Source: Rhodobiaceae bacterium UBA6963 (GTDB lineage Bacteria; Pseudomonadota; Alphaproteobacteria; RS24). Taken from it: a DNA stretch of 40,384 nucleotides. Under the pieces are notes generated by a model. It was not told where the DNA came from. It made no database searches and was given only the letters and a program-made list of their open reading frames with translations. Every line of letters starts with the position of its first letter. Position 1 is the first letter of the stretch. Positions 6,548 through 14,989 of the stretch are shown here, in pieces. The DNA is taken from assembly GCA_002450335.1 (NCBI GenBank), contig DJZB01000022.1, forward strand, positions 174,008 to 214,391. Reading direction: 5' to 3'. The position numbers were made by a program, and so were the translations under genes.

Positions 6548-7609
6548 ATGAATTTTTTAAAGTGGCCAACCATTGAATTTTCGAAAGCAGGATTATTATT
6601 TACAATTGTAACATTTTTATTGTTTCCTGCACTGTCAAACGTCATGCCTGCAAAAGCAGAGGGTACACTCGAACTTATTAAAAAACGTAATGTACTTACT
6701 TGTGGCGTTACACAAGGTTTGCCCGGCTTTTCTGCACCTGATGACAAAGGCAGATGGCATGGAATTGATGCTGACTTTTGTCGGGCTGTAGCAGTGGCAG
6801 TATTGGGTGATGCCGACGCGATAAAATTCGTCCCTCTATCTGCAAAAGTCAGATTTACTGCGCTTCAATCAGGTGAAATTGATTTGCTAGCACGAAACAC
6901 GACTTGGACTATGCACCGAGATACGGCGCTTGGCATTCAATTTATCGGCGCAAATTATTATGACGGGCAAGGCTTTATTGTGAAAAAAGATATCGGCGTT
7001 ACAAGTGTCCGCGAACTTGATGGTGCCTCTATTTGTGCCAATGCAGGAACAACAACAGAGCTTAATGTTGCCGATTATTTCCGAAGCAATGGTATGGAGT
7101 ATGATATCAGTTCATTCGAAAAATCTGAAGAAGCAGTGGCCGCTTATGATGCCGGCCGGTGTGACGCCTACACGACGGATCAATCCGGTCTTTACGCGCA
7201 GCGACAACGTCTGGTTGATCCTGATGCTCATATTGTCTTGAATGAAGTCATCTCTAAAGAGCCGCTATCTCCTGCTGTGCGTCAGGGGGATGATGTTTGG
7301 GCAGACATTGTACGCTGGGTGCATTACGCCATGCTGAATGCTGAAGAGCTTGGCGTTAATTCACAAAATATCGACAGTATGAAGGCAAGTCCTAACCCGT
7401 CAATTCGACGCTTGTTGGGTGTTGAAGGGTCATTTGGAGAAAGCCTTGGTCTAGATAATGACTGGGCGACACGCGTTATCCTTAAAGTTGGAAATTACGG
7501 TGAGAGTTTTGACCGTAATCTTGGTGCAGGCTCTGAATTGAAAATTGAACGCGGGTTGAATGCATTATGGACGCAAGGCGGCCTCCAATTCGCACCACCT
7601 ATCAGATAA
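6548..7609 (+). CDS. aapJ: Amino-acid ABC transporter, periplasmic binding protein (AapJ/BztA type)
   Basis: This is the solute-binding component of a general L-amino-acid importer. ATG 6548 gives a 353-residue precursor with a signal peptide ending near PAKAEG; a frame extension to 6467 would bury the signal peptide and has no better ribosome-binding site. The mature part starts TLELIKKRNVLTCGVTQGLPGFS and has the family landmarks GIDADFCRAVAVAVLGD, TTWTMHRDTALGI, GTTTELN and CDAYTTDQSGLYA. The C terminus LWTQGGLQFAPPIR is characteristic of AapJ/BztA. It is the first gene of a four-gene operon with the two permeases and the ATPase following. Confidence 0.93.
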   Translation: MNFLKWPTIEFSKAGLLFTIVTFLLFPALSNVMPAKAEGTLELIKKRNVLTCGVTQGLPGFSAPDDKGRWHGIDADFCRAVAVAVLGDADAIKFVPLSAKVRFTALQSGEIDLLARNTTWTMHRDTALGIQFIGANYYDGQGFIVKKDIGVTSVRELDGASICANAGTTTELNVADYFRSNGMEYDISSFEKSEEAVAAYDAGRCDAYTTDQSGLYAQRQRLVDPDAHIVLNEVISKEPLSPAVRQGDDVWADIVRWVHYAMLNAEELGVNSQNIDSMKASPNPSIRRLLGVEGSFGESLGLDNDWATRVILKVGNYGESFDRNLGAGSELKIERGLNALWTQGGLQFAPPIR

Positions 7610-7610
7610 T

Positions 7611-8774
7611 ATGAAAACAATATCTTCATTATGGTCAAGCCAGAACGGTCGTAACCTAATTGTCCAGATACTGATGGTTTCAGCCTTTATTGGGCTGGTC
7701 TGGTGGCTTATTGATAATACTGTCGCCAATCTGGCGCGCCAAAATGTGGCAACAGGTTTTGGCTTTCTTGATAACAATACCGGCTTTGATATCAACCAAA
7801 AGCTCATTGCCTATGATGAGACATCAAGTTATCTGCGTCTTTTGCTTGTCGGGCTTTTAAACACAGCGATTGTTTCTGTTTTGGGGATTTTACTCGCTAC
7901 TGTTATTGGTTTTATGGTTGGTCTTGCGCGCTTATCCGATAACTGGTTGGTCTCTAAACTGGCTTTTATTTATGTTGAGATATTCAGAAACCTGCCTTTA
8001 TTAATTCAAATTCTTTTCTGGTATGTGTTGCTTATTGAATTACTCCCCCATCCCAAAAAAAGCTTTAGCCTATGGGAAGTTTTTTTCCTCAATAATCGAG
8101 GGTTATATCTTCCATGGTTCACCACTCTTCCGGGCGGGGGATATTTACTATGGGTGCTTGGTTTGTTTGGGGCAGGGTGGTTTTATGTAGCTCATAAAGC
8201 ACGAAAAATGAGAGAACTTACCGGGCACAATAAAGCCTATGCGAGAAATTACATCCTTATCGGTGTGATTTGTCTTGGTGGATATCTAAGCCTATGGGGT
8301 GTTCCTTTTGAGGCTGACCTTCCTGCATTGAAAGGTTTCAATTTTCGTGGGGGGTTAAGCTTTACGCCGGAATTCGTTGCCTTACTTGTCGCACTGTCGC
8401 TGTATACAGCATCTTTTATCGCCGAGATTGTTAGGGCGGGGGTTTTGTCGGTCTCTAAAGGGCAGTTCGAAGCGGCTAAAGCTCTTGGACTACCCACATC
8501 AGTTTCTATGAATAAAGTCATCATTCCCCAGGCCATGCGGGTTATTATTCCGCCTCTGACTAGCCAATATCTAAACCTGACTAAAAACTCCTCTTTGGCG
8601 GCTGCAATTGCTTACCCTGAGTTGGTTTCAGTTTTTGCCGGAACGGCCCTTAACCAAACCGGTCAGGCAGTTGAAATTATTTTTATCACGATGAGTATTT
8701 ATCTCTTCTTGAGTCTGCTCACTTCATTTTTGATGAATACTTACAATGCTCGTGTCGCTCTGGTGGAGAAATAG
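7611..8774 (+). CDS. aapQ: Amino-acid ABC transporter permease (AapQ/BztB type)
   Basis: A 387-residue inner-membrane permease with about eight hydrophobic segments. The N-terminal region with a large periplasmic loop (ATGFGFLDNNTGFDI) is typical of AapQ/BztB. The polar-amino-acid permease core has EIFRNLPLLIQILFWY and the ATPase-contact EAA loop EAAKALGLPTSVSMNKVIIPQAMRV at about residues 286-310. ATG 7611 lies one base after the aapJ stop. An upstream in-frame codon at 7560 would overlap aapJ by 50 bases and is unlikely. It forms a heterodimer with the next gene product. Confidence 0.92.
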   Translation: MKTISSLWSSQNGRNLIVQILMVSAFIGLVWWLIDNTVANLARQNVATGFGFLDNNTGFDINQKLIAYDETSSYLRLLLVGLLNTAIVSVLGILLATVIGFMVGLARLSDNWLVSKLAFIYVEIFRNLPLLIQILFWYVLLIELLPHPKKSFSLWEVFFLNNRGLYLPWFTTLPGGGYLLWVLGLFGAGWFYVAHKARKMRELTGHNKAYARNYILIGVICLGGYLSLWGVPFEADLPALKGFNFRGGLSFTPEFVALLVALSLYTASFIAEIVRAGVLSVSKGQFEAAKALGLPTSVSMNKVIIPQAMRVIIPPLTSQYLNLTKNSSLAAAIAYPELVSVFAGTALNQTGQAVEIIFITMSIYLFLSLLTSFLMNTYNARVALVEK

Positions 8775-9842
8775 ATGCAGCAGATAATAAAATGGTCACG
8801 CAAAAATCTTTTTGCAACGCGCATGAATACTTTACTTAGCTTGGTTAGTCTTTGGCTGATTTATGTCACCATTGATGGTGTGGCGTCGTGGGCATTCATA
8901 AATGCAAGTTTCCTTGGCGCTGATAAAGCCAGCTGTATAGCAAATCCCCATGGGGCATGTTGGCCGTTTGTTACCGCAAAACTTAATCAATTTATTTACG
9001 GCAATTATCCTGCAGGAGAGCAGTGGCGGGTTAATATTGTTTTTGCACTCGGCGCTCTTGGGTTGGGGTTATTAATGACCGGGTGTATAAGTTTCAAAAA
9101 ACAACTTGCAGTGCTGATGCTGACTGCTTATCCGGTGCTGACTTTTATTCTCTTATCCGGTGGCCTTTTGGGGTTGAGTTATGTGGAAACAAATCAATGG
9201 GGCGGTTTATTGGTGACATTGGTGATTGCGGTTACCGGAATTGTTGTTTCCTTACCTCTTGGAATTTTATTGGCGCTTGGAAGACGCTCAGAACTGCCCA
9301 TTATTCGTATGATGTCTGTCGTGTTTATTGAATTTTGGCGCGGCGTCCCGCTTATTACTGTTTTGTTTATGGCAAGTGTTATGTTGCCTCTATTTTTGCC
9401 TGAGGGAATGAATTTTGATGCCCTGCTGAGATGCCTGATAGGGGTATCCTTGTTTGCTTCAGCTTATATGGCAGAGGTTATTAGAGGTGGACTTCAGGCG
9501 ATACCAAAAGGGCAATATGAGGCCGGTAAGTCTATTGGCCTGTCATACTGGAAATCCATGCGGTTGATTATATTGCCACAGGCATTGGTGATTTCAATTC
9601 CGGGAATCGTTAACACGTTTATCGGTTTGTTTAAGGATACCACGCTTGTGATGATTGTCGGCATTTTCGATTTGCTTGGTATTATAAGTTTTCATTTTAC
9701 AGACCCGAACTGGACATCCCCTCAAGTTCCAATTACAGGCTTTGTGTTTGCAGGGCTTGTCTTTTGGGTCTTTTGCTTTGCCATGTCATATTATTCTAAA
9801 TCGGTTGAACGGCGTTTTTCAGTCACAGGAGAAAATAAATGA
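8775..9842 (+). CDS. aapM: Amino-acid ABC transporter permease (AapM/BztC type)
   Basis: A 355-residue second permease subunit. Landmarks are the periplasmic SCIANPHGACWPFV segment seen in AapM/BztC, IEFWRGVPLITVLFMASVMLP, and the EAA loop around YEAGKSIGLSYWKSMRLIILPQA. The C terminus YYSKSVERRF is a typical family ending. ATG 8775 follows the aapQ stop with no gap and its TGA overlaps the aapP ATG (ATGA), so translation of all four subunits looks coupled. Confidence 0.92.
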   Translation: MQQIIKWSRKNLFATRMNTLLSLVSLWLIYVTIDGVASWAFINASFLGADKASCIANPHGACWPFVTAKLNQFIYGNYPAGEQWRVNIVFALGALGLGLLMTGCISFKKQLAVLMLTAYPVLTFILLSGGLLGLSYVETNQWGGLLVTLVIAVTGIVVSLPLGILLALGRRSELPIIRMMSVVFIEFWRGVPLITVLFMASVMLPLFLPEGMNFDALLRCLIGVSLFASAYMAEVIRGGLQAIPKGQYEAGKSIGLSYWKSMRLIILPQALVISIPGIVNTFIGLFKDTTLVMIVGIFDLLGIISFHFTDPNWTSPQVPITGFVFAGLVFWVFCFAMSYYSKSVERRFSVTGENK

Positions 9843-10582
9843 GTGAAAAACATATAATTGTAATCAACCAACTGGATAAATATTTTGGAGACTTTCATGT
9901 TCTCAAAAATATTAACTTATCTGTGGCGGCTGGGGAAAAGATAGTTATTTGCGGTCCTTCCGGCTCGGGTAAATCAACATTAATCAGATGTATTAATCAT
10001 CTAGAAAGCCATGATGGGGGGGATATTATTGTTGATGGCATACCCTTGGATGATAGGGTCAAAAATATTGACCATATCCGTTCTGAAGTTGGCATGGTAT
10101 TCCAGCAGTTTAATTTATTCCCACACATGACTGTCTTGGAGAATTGTATACTTGCACCTGTATGGGTGAAGGGTGTACCTCGTCCCGAAGCTGAAGCGCT
10201 TGCTTTGCAATATTTGGAGCGTGTTCGCATTCCTGATCAAGCAGATAAATATCCCGGCCAGCTTTCTGGTGGGCAGCAACAGCGCGTAGCAATTGCCAGG
10301 TCACTTTGTATGCAACCGCGCATCATGTTGTTTGACGAACCGACCTCTGCGCTAGACCCTGAGATGATTAAAGAAGTGCTTGAGGTGATGGTGGATTTGG
10401 CCGAGCAGGGCATGACTATGTTATGCGTCACGCATGAAATGGGGTTTGCTCGGCGGGTTGCTGATCGTGTGATTTTTATGGATGAAGGTGAAATTATTGA
10501 AGAAAATACGCCAACATCATTTTTTGATAATCCGCAGAATAATCGGACTAAGCTTTTCCTGAGTCAGATAATTGGTGATTAG
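9839..10582 (+). CDS. aapP: Amino-acid ABC transporter ATPase (AapP/BztD type)
   Basis: A 247-residue nucleotide-binding subunit that powers the importer. Walker A GPSGSGKST is at about residues 39-47, the Q-loop is VFQQFNLFPHMT, the signature LSGGQQQRVAIAR, Walker B IMLFDEPTSALDPE and the H-loop VTHEMGFARRVAD. The length and the GEIIEENTPTSFFDNPQ ending are typical of polar-amino-acid ATPases. It is the last gene of the operon and is convergent with the GNAT gene, with 12 bases between the stops and no clear hairpin terminator. Confidence 0.94.
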   Translation: MSEKHIIVINQLDKYFGDFHVLKNINLSVAAGEKIVICGPSGSGKSTLIRCINHLESHDGGDIIVDGIPLDDRVKNIDHIRSEVGMVFQQFNLFPHMTVLENCILAPVWVKGVPRPEAEALALQYLERVRIPDQADKYPGQLSGGQQQRVAIARSLCMQPRIMLFDEPTSALDPEMIKEVLEVMVDLAEQGMTMLCVTHEMGFARRVADRVIFMDEGEIIEENTPTSFFDNPQNNRTKLFLSQIIGD

Positions 10583-10594
10583 ATTTCTTGCGCC

Positions 10595-11116
10595 TTAACG
10601 CGTGTTTTTAATCGACACTCTTTTGCGTTTATAAGGTCTAAAACCGATTTTTTGGTATAGCGGCAAAGCGGACGAGTGATCTAATGTATTGGTTTCGATG
10701 ATCACGCGAGTGGGATTGCGGTGCCATATTTTTTGTAGTGTATGCGACAGCATTGCGCGCCCAAGACCTTTTCCAATTTCAGATGCTACAAGCCCGACAA
10801 AAACAATTTCCATTTGTGGAAAATGTCTTGCGTGATATTCGGTAAAGCCGATGCATTCGTCACCTTTCCAAAGTTGGGTGACATAATTTTCAGGATGATA
10901 GAGAAGAGCGCTTAACTGCCCATCCGTTAATCGCTTTCTGTTTACCCAAAAATGATGATCCCCCACAGCATGATAGAGAGTGCGATATTGACCTATTTCG
11001 GGTTCTGGAATTTCAATGAAGGAAAGACCTTGGATAGGCCAAGATAGGTTTAACCTGGGCGGCGCAAGCATCTCTAACATGGTTACATCTGCAGTAATTC
11101 TATCTTCACGCGCCAT
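10595..11116 (-). CDS. GNAT-family N-acetyltransferase
   Basis: The 173-residue protein ends in a GNAT fold. VFVGLVASEIGKGLGRAMLSHTLQ is the acetyl-CoA-binding motif A (with the G-x-G pattern GKGLGRA; read as blocks), followed by RVIIETNTLDHSSALPLYQKIGF and the ending RPYKRKRV. The first 70 residues are less typical. The substrate cannot be told from sequence. It lies 31 bases after cysK on the same strand and may be co-transcribed. The start ATG has only a weak purine-rich stretch upstream (GAGAG, about 14 bases away). Confidence 0.82.
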   Translation of the reverse strand: MAREDRITADVTMLEMLAPPRLNLSWPIQGLSFIEIPEPEIGQYRTLYHAVGDHHFWVNRKRLTDGQLSALLYHPENYVTQLWKGDECIGFTEYHARHFPQMEIVFVGLVASEIGKGLGRAMLSHTLQKIWHRNPTRVIIETNTLDHSSALPLYQKIGFRPYKRKRVSIKNTR

Positions 11117-11147
11117 TTACAAAAGCCACTCTCTAAAACTTAATCAC

Positions 11148-12146
11148 TTACAGCCATTCAGGGCAGGGGAGATTTTTTTCTTTTAAAAATGCAGAATTGA
11201 AAAGTTTACTTTGATAACGTGTGCCGTAATCGCACAGGATAGTCACAATCGTATGGCCAGGGCCTAAAATTTCAGCCATTCTCATTGCGCCGGCAATATT
11301 AATGCCGCTTGAACCTCCAAGGCATAAGCCCTCATGTTTCAATAAATCAAATACAATTGGTAATGCCTCTTCATCTGAAATTTGATAGGCATCATCAATT
11401 GGGGCATCTACAAGGTTTGCTGTTACACGCCCTTGACCGATGCCTTCGGTGATTGAAGTGCCCTCAGATTTTAATTCGCCGTGTTTGTACCAGTGATACA
11501 TCGCCGCACCCATTGGGTCCGCCGCTGCGATTTGTATATCCCTGTTTTTTTCTTTCAGATACATGCCGGTTCCGGCTAATGTGCCGCCGGTACCTATGGC
11601 ACAGGTAAAACCATCAACTTTTCCATCGGTTTGAGACCAAACTTCCGGGCCGGTTGTCATGATATGAGCGTCCCGATTGGCAGTATTGTCGAATTGGTTG
11701 GCCCATACTGCGCCATTCTCGCTCTCTGAGCCAAGTTTCTCTGCCAGCCGACCGGAATATTTGACGTAATTATTTTCGTCCCTGTAGGGGACGGCAGGGA
11801 CTTCAATCAGCTCCGCTCCACATAAACGTAGCATATCTTTCTTTTCCTGACTTTGGGTTTCAGGAATAACGATAACGGATTTATATCCTAGTGCATTTGC
11901 GACCAGAGCTATACCTATACCGGTATTACCTGCAGTCCCTTCTACAATTGTTCCTCCCGGTTTTAACTGCCCTTTTGCTTCGGCATCGCGGATGATTTGC
12001 AAGGCTGCGCGGTCTTTGACGGATTGGCCGGGATTCATAAATTCAGCTTTTCCCAAGATGTTGCATCCCGTAAGTTCTGAAGCTTTTTTAAGTTTAATCA
12101 GTGGTGTGTTGCCAATTGCGTCGATCATATTGTCCCGGATGGTCAT
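11148..12146 (-). CDS. cysK: Cysteine synthase A (O-acetylserine sulfhydrylase)
   Basis: A PLP enzyme that makes cysteine from O-acetylserine and sulfide. The 332-residue protein has IGNTPLIKL, the PLP lysine K44 in NPGQSVKDRAA, the substrate loop EGTAGNTGIG, GTGGTLAGTGMYLKE and the phosphate/serine-binding region GGSSGIN. The C-terminal LCDYGTRYQSKLFN is typical of this alphaproteobacterial subgroup. A clear AGGAG precedes the ATG. It is divergent from the chrR-like gene with 148 bases between, and with metC nearby it makes this part of the window rich in sulfur amino-acid genes. Confidence 0.92.
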   Translation of the reverse strand: MTIRDNMIDAIGNTPLIKLKKASELTGCNILGKAEFMNPGQSVKDRAALQIIRDAEAKGQLKPGGTIVEGTAGNTGIGIALVANALGYKSVIVIPETQSQEKKDMLRLCGAELIEVPAVPYRDENNYVKYSGRLAEKLGSESENGAVWANQFDNTANRDAHIMTTGPEVWSQTDGKVDGFTCAIGTGGTLAGTGMYLKEKNRDIQIAAADPMGAAMYHWYKHGELKSEGTSITEGIGQGRVTANLVDAPIDDAYQISDEEALPIVFDLLKHEGLCLGGSSGINIAGAMRMAEILGPGHTIVTILCDYGTRYQSKLFNSAFLKEKNLPCPEWL

Positions 12147-12278
12147 TTTTTGGTCTCCTTCACCCTTTTTTACTTAATCGGACTGCAATAAACACGCAAG
12201 AGGTCATCTTTTAAGTTTGTCTGTGAACCAAAATGAAATATATATCGTATTAATGATAACGAATTGAAACATGTACTT

Positions 12279-12288
12279 AACCTAGGTT
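12279..12288. promoter_or_regulatory. AACCTAGGTT palindrome before the chrR-like gene
   Basis: A perfect 10-bp palindrome ends 6 bases before the chrR-like ATG (12295). The same AT-flanked CCTAGG core stands before the microprotein-sodC pair (2822-2836); both copies fit TTWACCTAGGTTWAA closely. Its position suggests autoregulation or shared oxidative-stress control. Further upstream, TGATAA at 12254-12259 and TAACCT at 12278-12283 with 18 bases between resemble a weak ECF-type promoter. Both readings are tentative. Confidence 0.35.
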
Positions 12289-12294
12289 TAATTA

Positions 12295-12957
12295 ATGTCA
12301 GCAGACATAGATACATTATTACTTCAATACTCAGCAGGCACGCTGGACACGCCTATGAGTATTCTTGTTGCAAGTTATTTAACACTTGAGCCTGAAGCAC
12401 GCAAAAAACTTGTGTTTGCGGATAGCTTAAACGCGTCAATTGTAGATAGCGTCGAGCCGGTAGGTATGTCTGAAGACAGTGTGCAAACACTAATGGACGC
12501 AATTGACGATGAAACTGTCATCGAATTAATTGCTTTGGAACCTGAACCCGTTAATGACATTCTTCCCTGTTCAGATATGGATTTGCCATTACCACTTCGC
12601 CGGGCATTATCTTCTGATGTTGACGGGCTAAAGTGGTCTTTTTCCTATCCGGGTGTAAAATCATCAAAAATTAAAGCTGAAGAAGCCACGAGCGACATTC
12701 GTCTCCTAAAAATTCAGCCCGGTAAATCTGCCCCACGTCACGCGCATGAAGGCATAGAGGCCACTCTTGTTCTCAGAGGTGCCTTTATTGATGGCGGTGA
12801 GGTTTATAGCCGTGGTGACCTCGCTATAGCCGATGGCAAGGTTGAACACCGTCCTAAGGCCGTAGGTGATGATGTCTGCCTTTGTCTGGCTGTCACAACC
12901 GGCTCGTTAAAATTCAAAGACAGGTTTGGCCGTGTTCTTAAGGATTTTATATCCTAG
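12295..12957 (+). CDS. ChrR-type cupin anti-sigma factor lacking the zinc ligands
   Basis: The 220-residue protein aligns along its length with ChrR, the anti-sigma factor that holds the ECF sigma RpoE and releases it under singlet oxygen. The C-terminal cupin keeps all four metal ligands: H149, H151, E155 and H185, with the same 36-residue spacing from first to last as in Rhodobacter ChrR. The N-terminal anti-sigma helix bundle keeps LLLQYSAGTL and SVEPVGMSE, but the zinc motif H-x3-C-x2-C is replaced by Y28, E32 and A35. No ECF sigma gene is adjacent; upstream is divergent cysK. It opens a three-gene overlapping operon facing the photolyase group. ATG 12295 has only a weak AGGT upstream. 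Confidence 0.85.
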   Translation: MSADIDTLLLQYSAGTLDTPMSILVASYLTLEPEARKKLVFADSLNASIVDSVEPVGMSEDSVQTLMDAIDDETVIELIALEPEPVNDILPCSDMDLPLPLRRALSSDVDGLKWSFSYPGVKSSKIKAEEATSDIRLLKIQPGKSAPRHAHEGIEATLVLRGAFIDGGEVYSRGDLAIADGKVEHRPKAVGDDVCLCLAVTTGSLKFKDRFGRVLKDFIS

Positions 12958-13693
12958 CATCCTTGCTATTGCTTTTACTCAATTCCTCATAACAACACCT
13001 GCATATACAGATGGGGTTAATAATAGCTTTGAGTATCCTGCGCAGAATTGGCGATCTGCCGTGCCGCAGGAGGGTACTAAATCATTTCTGATTAAATACA
13101 AAGGCCGTGCAGTCGGTTTCCATCATATGGAGTTTTTTCCCGATGGAGACAACCTTGTGGTCAAAACTCATTTTGAAATAATTGTGAAACTTGGCTTTGT
13201 GAAAGTTGCCGATTTCCGCCATGATGCAGTTGAATACTGGGAAAATGGACGCTTGGTGGCGTTTATTACAGAGACCAAAGAACAGAATAAAAGACGGTTT
13301 GCTAAAGGTATTCTGCGAGACGAGGGGCTTGTTATTGAAGGCAGTAAGTTTAGTGGTGTAATCAATAAAGCTTTAATGCCGGCCACTTTCTGGAATCCCG
13401 AGTCGCTTACCAAGAATGAACTCGTCAATCATCAAAATGGTGACCCTATTGAAGTAGAAACTTCTTATTTAGGGCTAAAACAGCTTAATGTTTTAGGAGA
13501 GATGAAGGATGTTCTCACCTATAGTTTCGCCAAGGGAGATGCCTATTATACCCGCCAAGGCGCATGGGTTGGTGGCGCCTTCAGAAAAAAGCGCGATGCT
13601 ATATATGAAATCTGTAGCAGTGAAAAAATTCCACCAAAAAAGAAATGGCATTACGCCTCAGATATTTTGTTGAAGGATAACCCGTTTGAGTAA
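12932..13693 (+). CDS. DUF6134-like secreted protein of the photo-oxidative operon
   Basis: A protein of about 253 residues with an N-terminal hydrophobic signal segment (LYPSILAIAFTQFLITTPAYT), then a beta-rich domain of the DUF6134 type: FLIKYKGRAVGFHHMEF, VVKTHFEIIVKLGFVKVADFRHDAVEYW and MPATFWNPESL are recognisable blocks. The function is unknown. GTG 12932 is chosen because AGG at 12922-12924 is 7 bases upstream; this start overlaps the chrR-like gene by 26 bases, implying translational coupling. The TTG at 12926 is too close to that site. Presence between ChrR and an SDR suggests an envelope role in the response, possibly with lipids; that is inference. Confidence 0.7.
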   Translation: MFLRILYPSILAIAFTQFLITTPAYTDGVNNSFEYPAQNWRSAVPQEGTKSFLIKYKGRAVGFHHMEFFPDGDNLVVKTHFEIIVKLGFVKVADFRHDAVEYWENGRLVAFITETKEQNKRRFAKGILRDEGLVIEGSKFSGVINKALMPATFWNPESLTKNELVNHQNGDPIEVETSYLGLKQLNVLGEMKDVLTYSFAKGDAYYTRQGAWVGGAFRKKRDAIYEICSSEKIPPKKKWHYASDILLKDNPFE

Positions 13694-14450
13694 TCGAAAA
13701 TTATCAGCCATGCGGCCCTCTGACGGTATTGTTTGGATAACAGGTGCAAGTTCAGGGATAGGTGCCGCAGTGGCCCTTGAAATGGCTGACAGGGGGTGGG
13801 AAGTCGCTATTTCTGCGCGTAGCAGTAAAAAACTCGACAAGATTGCCGCGCTTCACAGCAACATTAAGGCTTTTGCCTGTGATGTAACTGACAGAGACGG
13901 GATGTCAAAAACGGCTCAAGAAATAGAAGCTGAGTTTGGCTCATTGGCTATGATTATTGCCAATGCAGGCATTTATTTGCCGACACGTTTTCCTGAATTT
14001 GATGTGTCTGTTTTTGATGATAGCTTTGATGTGAATTTAACCGGCACAGTTAATATGGTTGCAGCAGCATATCCGTTTATGATTGGCCGTGAAAAGGGGC
14101 AAATTGTGCTGGTCTCTTCAGTGGCAGGTTATAACGGTCTACCGACTTCTGCCGCTTACGGAGCTACAAAAGCTGCTCTTCTCAATATGGGAGAGGCCAT
14201 GGCTGTAGATCTTGCAAAGCATGGTTTAAGCGTGAATATGGTTGCTCCGGGCTTTATTGACACGCCCGCGACACAAAAAAACACGTTTCATATGCCAGCT
14301 TTGATGGATGTTACAAAGGCTGCTACTGCTATGGTAGACGGGCTTGAAAAAAACCGTACCCGCATAACCTTTCCAAAAAGGTTTACGTTCTGGCTCAGGT
14401 TACTTACCTTTTTACCGCGCCAACTTTATGTGCGGCTACTCTCTAGGTAA
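13686..14450 (+). CDS. Short-chain dehydrogenase/reductase of the ChrR operon
   Basis: A classical SDR of 254 residues. It has the NAD(P)-binding WITGASSGIGAA (about 18-29), DVTD, the NAG motif IIANAGIY, and the catalytic Ser...Tyr-x3-Lys in VSSVAGYNGLPTSAAYGATKAAL. The C terminus is basic and hydrophobic (RFTFWLRLLTFLPRQLYVRLLSR, read as a membrane-associating tail). TTG 13686 is chosen because AAGGA at 13673-13677 is 8 bases upstream, while ATG 13710 has no ribosome-binding site. It overlaps the DUF6134 gene by 8 bases. SDRs are regular members of RpoE/ChrR-controlled clusters; the substrate is unknown, perhaps lipid-derived. Confidence 0.85.
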   Translation: MSNRKLSAMRPSDGIVWITGASSGIGAAVALEMADRGWEVAISARSSKKLDKIAALHSNIKAFACDVTDRDGMSKTAQEIEAEFGSLAMIIANAGIYLPTRFPEFDVSVFDDSFDVNLTGTVNMVAAAYPFMIGREKGQIVLVSSVAGYNGLPTSAAYGATKAALLNMGEAMAVDLAKHGLSVNMVAPGFIDTPATQKNTFHMPALMDVTKAATAMVDGLEKNRTRITFPKRFTFWLRLLTFLPRQLYVRLLSR

Positions 14451-14912
14451 TTAAACTTTATTGAAGGTTTGGAATATTTTTAATACAGGTAAGCCGAATT
14501 TGCTGATTGTTGCCATGTTGCTAATGGCATTGTTTTGAAAATGCATCATATCTGTAAAGCGTAACGTAACCGGTACATTTTTAACCGGTAATTTGAGGCG
14601 ATATGACCAACTAAATAGGTTTTCAATGGGGTGATTTCGTGGCGGCGGGCCGACAAGATCAGTGGTGTAACCTTCATAAGACCCGTCCGGGAGACACAAA
14701 ATTTGCCAAATCCGGTTATCAACCTCACCATCATCATAGGTGAAGTTTTCGTTGAGAGTCAGCGTCCCTTTTTTGAAACTAGCATGACCTTCGACTTTAA
14801 AACGTCTGATTAATTGTCCGTTAGGTTTGGCAATGATGCCATCGGAGACGAAGTCTCCTACGAAAAAATTTTCCAAACGAAAATCGGTATTTAAAGACTC
14901 CGCGGTAGACAT
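14451..14912 (-). CDS. DUF3833 family protein
   Basis: The 153-residue protein matches DUF3833: LENFFVGDFVSDGII, GTLTLNENFTYDDGEVDNRIWQI, a DGSYEGYTTDLVG block and the ending ISKFGLPVLKI. Most family members are lipoproteins; this one has no lipobox or signal peptide and seems cytosolic or peripheral. The start is the ATG at 14912-14910, given by a near-perfect Shine-Dalgarno (AGGAGGTG, about 5 bases before), 7 codons inside the longest frame. It is the last gene of the photolyase-side cluster and its stop directly touches the stop of the convergent SDR gene. The role is unknown; the family repeatedly travels with CFA-like, DUF1365 and photolyase genes. Confidence 0.8.
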   Translation of the reverse strand: MSTAESLNTDFRLENFFVGDFVSDGIIAKPNGQLIRRFKVEGHASFKKGTLTLNENFTYDDGEVDNRIWQILCLPDGSYEGYTTDLVGPPPRNHPIENLFSWSYRLKLPVKNVPVTLRFTDMMHFQNNAISNMATISKFGLPVLKIFQTFNKV

Positions 14913-14989
14913 ATACACCTCCTGGAGCCGCAATTGAAATGTGCCGGCTTTGTTGTGTACCTCTTATACGTTGAAGATGTATTAATGGA

